Source: Treponema bryantii
GTDB lineage: Bacteria; Spirochaetota; Spirochaetia; Treponematales; Treponemataceae
Direction: 5' to 3'
Assembly: GCF_036492245.1 (NCBI RefSeq)
Contig: NZ_AP025286.1
Coordinates: 930,001 to 994,000 of the forward strand
Length of the DNA stretch: 64,000 bases
The position numbers and the translations under genes are program-made. Positions within the stretch are counted from its first letter, which is position 1, and each line of letters opens with the position of its first letter. Below the pieces are notes generated by a model. The model was not told the origin of the DNA, did not search any database, and saw only the letters and a list, made by a program, of their open reading frames with translations. Shown here in pieces: positions 61,815 through 64,000 of this stretch.

Positions 61815-62816
61815 ATGATTAAATCAAAAAAAATGATAATTACAGCCGTAGCTGCTTTTATCGCATCTGTTTCATTTGCACAGGAAGTGACATTTGAAAA
61901 TAAACTCACATGGGGAGTTACAGATATTTCTATTTCGGAGTCATCAACAGATACTAGTTTGTCTGCTTTTAAGAATAAGGCAAAATCTGAATATTCATCT
62001 GATAAACTTGATCTTGGTGTAGAAATTGAATTCACTGCGTCAAAAAATGGCAGTGTTTTTGAATTTGGTTCTGATGATTTTATTTCAGATGCATTTATTG
62101 AATTTCGTCCAGTTAATGTTTTGGGAATCGGATTTCACAGAAGCTATCCTGTAGCAGGTTCTTATCTTCCTTGTCTTGAAAAGGAACTTGATGACGCCAA
62201 TATGGGTAGCGATTTCGGATTATTCGTACGTCCAGTTGAAGGTCTGGTGGTTGCAGGTGGCTTAGATTTCATTTCATACTTTGGACACGATGATGAAAAA
62301 CCAATGGTTAATTTTGGAGCTGAATACACATTTGCAGAGGCTGTAGCTTTCGGTTTTGCTGTACGTAATGTTGTTTCTGATGAACGTACTTTTGGTGCTT
62401 ATGCCTCTTATACAGGAATTGAAGGTCTTACACTTAATGCAGGTTTTACATACAACGGAAACCTTGAAGATTACAATGTAACAGGAAATCTTATAAATGC
62501 TGCTGTAATGTATAATATCAATTCGTTTGGTATCTATGCAAATGCAGTGCTTTCTGTAGGTGGTGAAGCTGATGCAGATAACGAACTTTATTCAGCAGCA
62601 AATCTTACTTACATGATAAATGATACATTGTGCGCAAATCTTTATGGTGGATTCTCATCAGACTTTGATAATGATGATTCCTGGGCAATCGAAGTTAGCC
62701 CTGGAATTGGTTATTCATTCAACGAACATAATACAGTTGGTGCAAGTGTGTTTGCATGTATTATGAAAGATACAACAATGCTTTCATTCCCTGTTTACTG
62801 GAAGTATACTTTCTAA
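61815..62816 (+). CDS. Outer-membrane beta-barrel protein, iron-box controlled
   Basis: A 333-residue protein with a Sec signal peptide (cleavage after SFA, residue 22). The rest is alternating beta-type sequence with many Gly/aromatic strands and a C-terminal aromatic end YWKYTF, the usual signal for outer-membrane barrels. No TonB box or plug domain is seen, and the length is too short for a TonB-dependent receptor. Under two iron-type boxes between ABC pairs, it is a candidate porin for the iron-chelate substrate. I do not recognise a named family. Confidence 0.78.
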   Translation: MIKSKKMIITAVAAFIASVSFAQEVTFENKLTWGVTDISISESSTDTSLSAFKNKAKSEYSSDKLDLGVEIEFTASKNGSVFEFGSDDFISDAFIEFRPVNVLGIGFHRSYPVAGSYLPCLEKELDDANMGSDFGLFVRPVEGLVVAGGLDFISYFGHDDEKPMVNFGAEYTFAEAVAFGFAVRNVVSDERTFGAYASYTGIEGLTLNAGFTYNGNLEDYNVTGNLINAAVMYNINSFGIYANAVLSVGGEADADNELYSAANLTYMINDTLCANLYGGFSSDFDNDDSWAIEVSPGIGYSFNEHNTVGASVFACIMKDTTMLSFPVYWKYTF

Positions 62817-62849
62817 TATTTATATACTGAAAAAGTCCATTCCTTTTAG

Positions 62850-62879
62850 CCGGCAGTATAATATCTGCCGGTTTTTTTT
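62850..62879 (+). terminator. Terminator after the outer-membrane protein gene
   Basis: A 7-bp stem CCGGCAG/CTGCCGG with an 8-base loop, followed by eight T. Confidence 0.92.
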
Positions 62880-62944
62880 GCTCTAAAAAGAAATAAATGC
62901 TCCATTCTGCAATTTTTTTTATATTTTGAATTATTTTCTTATAG

Positions 62945-63003
62945 GTTAGTTATTGCTAACAGATATGTAAAAGGATATTATAAGAAAGTTAGAAAAAACT
63001 AAC
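62945..63003 (+). promoter_or_regulatory. ABC pair 4 promoter with two iron-type boxes
   Basis: TTGCTA (62953-62958), a 17-base spacer and TATTAT (62976-62981), the same hexamers as at 42577. Box GTTAGTTATTGCTAAC (62945-62960) covers the -35 and GTTAGAAAAAACTAAC (62988-63003) sits at the start site. Centres are 43 bases apart. Confidence 0.82.
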
Positions 63004-63021
63004 AATGTGAGGTTAAAAATT

Positions 63022-64000
63022 ATGTCATCAAAAACTAAATCTCCTGCAAAAAAAAGCCTTGTTGGCTGGATAATTGAATTTGCAGGAGAGAAAAAAGGGC
63101 AGTACATCACAAGTGTGTTCTTTGCTCTGCTTAGTGTGGCGTGTTGTATTGCGCCGTATTTTATGATTGCAAGAATTGTGCAGCAGCTTCTTGCCGGTGT
63201 TCGTGACTGGTCATTGTTCCTGCGTGAAGCTGGAATTGTTGCGTTGTTCTGGCTTGGAAATGTTGTCTTTCATATGATTTCAACTTCCATGAGCCATATC
63301 GCAACTTTTAATCTGCTTGGTAATATCAGAAAAAAAATGTGCGATAAGTTGACCCGTCTGCCACTTGGAACTGTTCTTGATATGCCTTCTGGTTCACTTA
63401 AAAATATCATGATCGAAAGAATAGACAGTATGGAAACAACTCTCGCTCATATCGTTCCTGAATATACTTCAAATATAATTCTTTCAATAGTACTTGTTAT
63501 TTATCTGTTTGTTATAGACTGGCGTCTTGCTCTTGCGTGTATGGCTGTACTTCCAATCGGTTTTATCGCTATGTGCTTTATGATGAAAGATGGTCCTGCT
63601 CGATTTAAGTATGCTCTGGATAAAACAAAGGCATTGAATGATACTGCTGTAGAGTACATCAACGGAATTGAGGTAATCAAAGCCTTTGGAAAATCAAAAT
63701 CTTCTTATGAGCGCTTTGTAGTGGCTGCTCAGGAAGGTTCTGCATGTTATGTTGAATGGATGCGAGATTGTATTTGGCCGCATGCGGTGGCTACTGTTGT
63801 TACACCGAGTCTTCTGTTGTCGCTTCTTCCGATTGGCGGGTATCTTTTCTTTAAAGGAAATGTAGATGCATCAACTTTTATTACAATGATTATTCTTGCT
63901 GTCAGCGCAATCCAGCCTTTCCTTATTGCCTTTACCTATCATGATGATATAGCAAAGGCCGGTGCAATTTTTGGAGAAGTCGGTTCAATTATGAAACTCG
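63022..64000 (+). CDS. ABC-exporter-fold half-transporter, A-type, pair 4 (cut by window end)
   Basis: The first 326 residues of a TMD-NBD protein, ending before the ATPase domain. Six membrane segments are visible, with SGSLKNIMIERIDSMETTLAHIVPE matching the A-type halves (split as SGSLKNIMIERID and SMETTLAHIVPE) and YINGIEVIKAFGKS near residue 212. A GTGAGG lies upstream of the ATG. The partner should lie just beyond the window. Confidence 0.85.
   Translation, partial: MSSKTKSPAKKSLVGWIIEFAGEKKGQYITSVFFALLSVACCIAPYFMIARIVQQLLAGVRDWSLFLREAGIVALFWLGNVVFHMISTSMSHIATFNLLGNIRKKMCDKLTRLPLGTVLDMPSGSLKNIMIERIDSMETTLAHIVPEYTSNIILSIVLVIYLFVIDWRLALACMAVLPIGFIAMCFMMKDGPARFKYALDKTKALNDTAVEYINGIEVIKAFGKSKSSYERFVVAAQEGSACYVEWMRDCIWPHAVATVVTPSLLLSLLPIGGYLFFKGNVDASTFITMIILAVSAIQPFLIAFTYHDDIAKAGAIFGEVGSIMKL

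Overview
The window reads as a chromosomal segment of a host-associated spirochete, most likely a Treponema (inference). The DNA is AT-rich. It carries three members of the Trep_Strep membrane family, a spirochete-type sensory mix (7TMR-DISM chemotaxis receptor, EAL protein) and palindromic repeats of the kind that get translated into coding sequence. No phage, IS transposase or CRISPR array was seen.

Layout. 0-9 kb: end of a TPM-domain protein, a chemotaxis receptor, an O-methyltransferase, aroF-tyrA behind a Tyr/Trp-rich attenuator leader, a RelA/SpoT-domain protein, tsaD and a divergent polysaccharide deacetylase. 9-13 kb: thrH and a TPP-riboswitch-controlled thiBPQ importer. 13-17.6 kb: arginine genes (argC, argJ, argB) with a deacetylase and a GNAT protein. 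17.7-21 kb: an EAL protein, a short DtxR-family metalloregulator, a PAP2 phosphatase and tRNA-Lys. 21.2-29.2 kb: a Trep_Strep/ECF transport module running into feoA-feoB-feoC and gpmA, then eno. 29.9-34 kb: xylA, a pyrK-pyrD fusion and an ATC-hydrolase-family gene. 34-35 kb: an XRE/PIN toxin-antitoxin pair. 35.2-40 kb: a MATE-AraC-RND operon. 40-42.5 kb: mntP under a manganese riboswitch, an HXXEE membrane protein, DUF3793 and flavodoxin. 42.6-64 kb: two more Trep_Strep/ECF modules interleaved with four sets of ABC-exporter-fold half-transporters, TetR and AraC regulators, an exonuclease and an outer-membrane barrel.

The unifying signal is a palindrome, GTTAG-N6-CTAAC. I count 14 exact copies and 4 copies with one mismatch, all but one of them intergenic (one overlaps a start codon). 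They lie in front of the feo/ECF operon, flavodoxin, every ECF or ABC cassette except the 45.5 kb pair, the outer-membrane protein, the MATE operon, xylA-pyrKD and the ATC hydrolase. At several promoters one copy covers the -35 box and a second sits at the start site. Feo and flavodoxin make this an iron-starvation regulon. The DtxR-family protein at 19.7 kb has iron-type ligands (Met9, Cys99) and is the obvious candidate repressor.

Working model (inference): under iron limitation the cell swaps to flavodoxin, imports ferrous iron by Feo, and deploys several paralogous uptake cassettes. Each cassette joins an ECF-like module (S, T, double ATPase) to a heterodimeric YbtPQ/IrtAB-like pair, probably for iron chelates or siderophores made by neighbours. 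One locus fuses the ECF ATPase to an ABC half-transporter in a single 1087-residue protein. Several genes appear to be transcribed as leaderless mRNAs. All intergenic gaps are shorter than about 300 bases and the main contents are listed.
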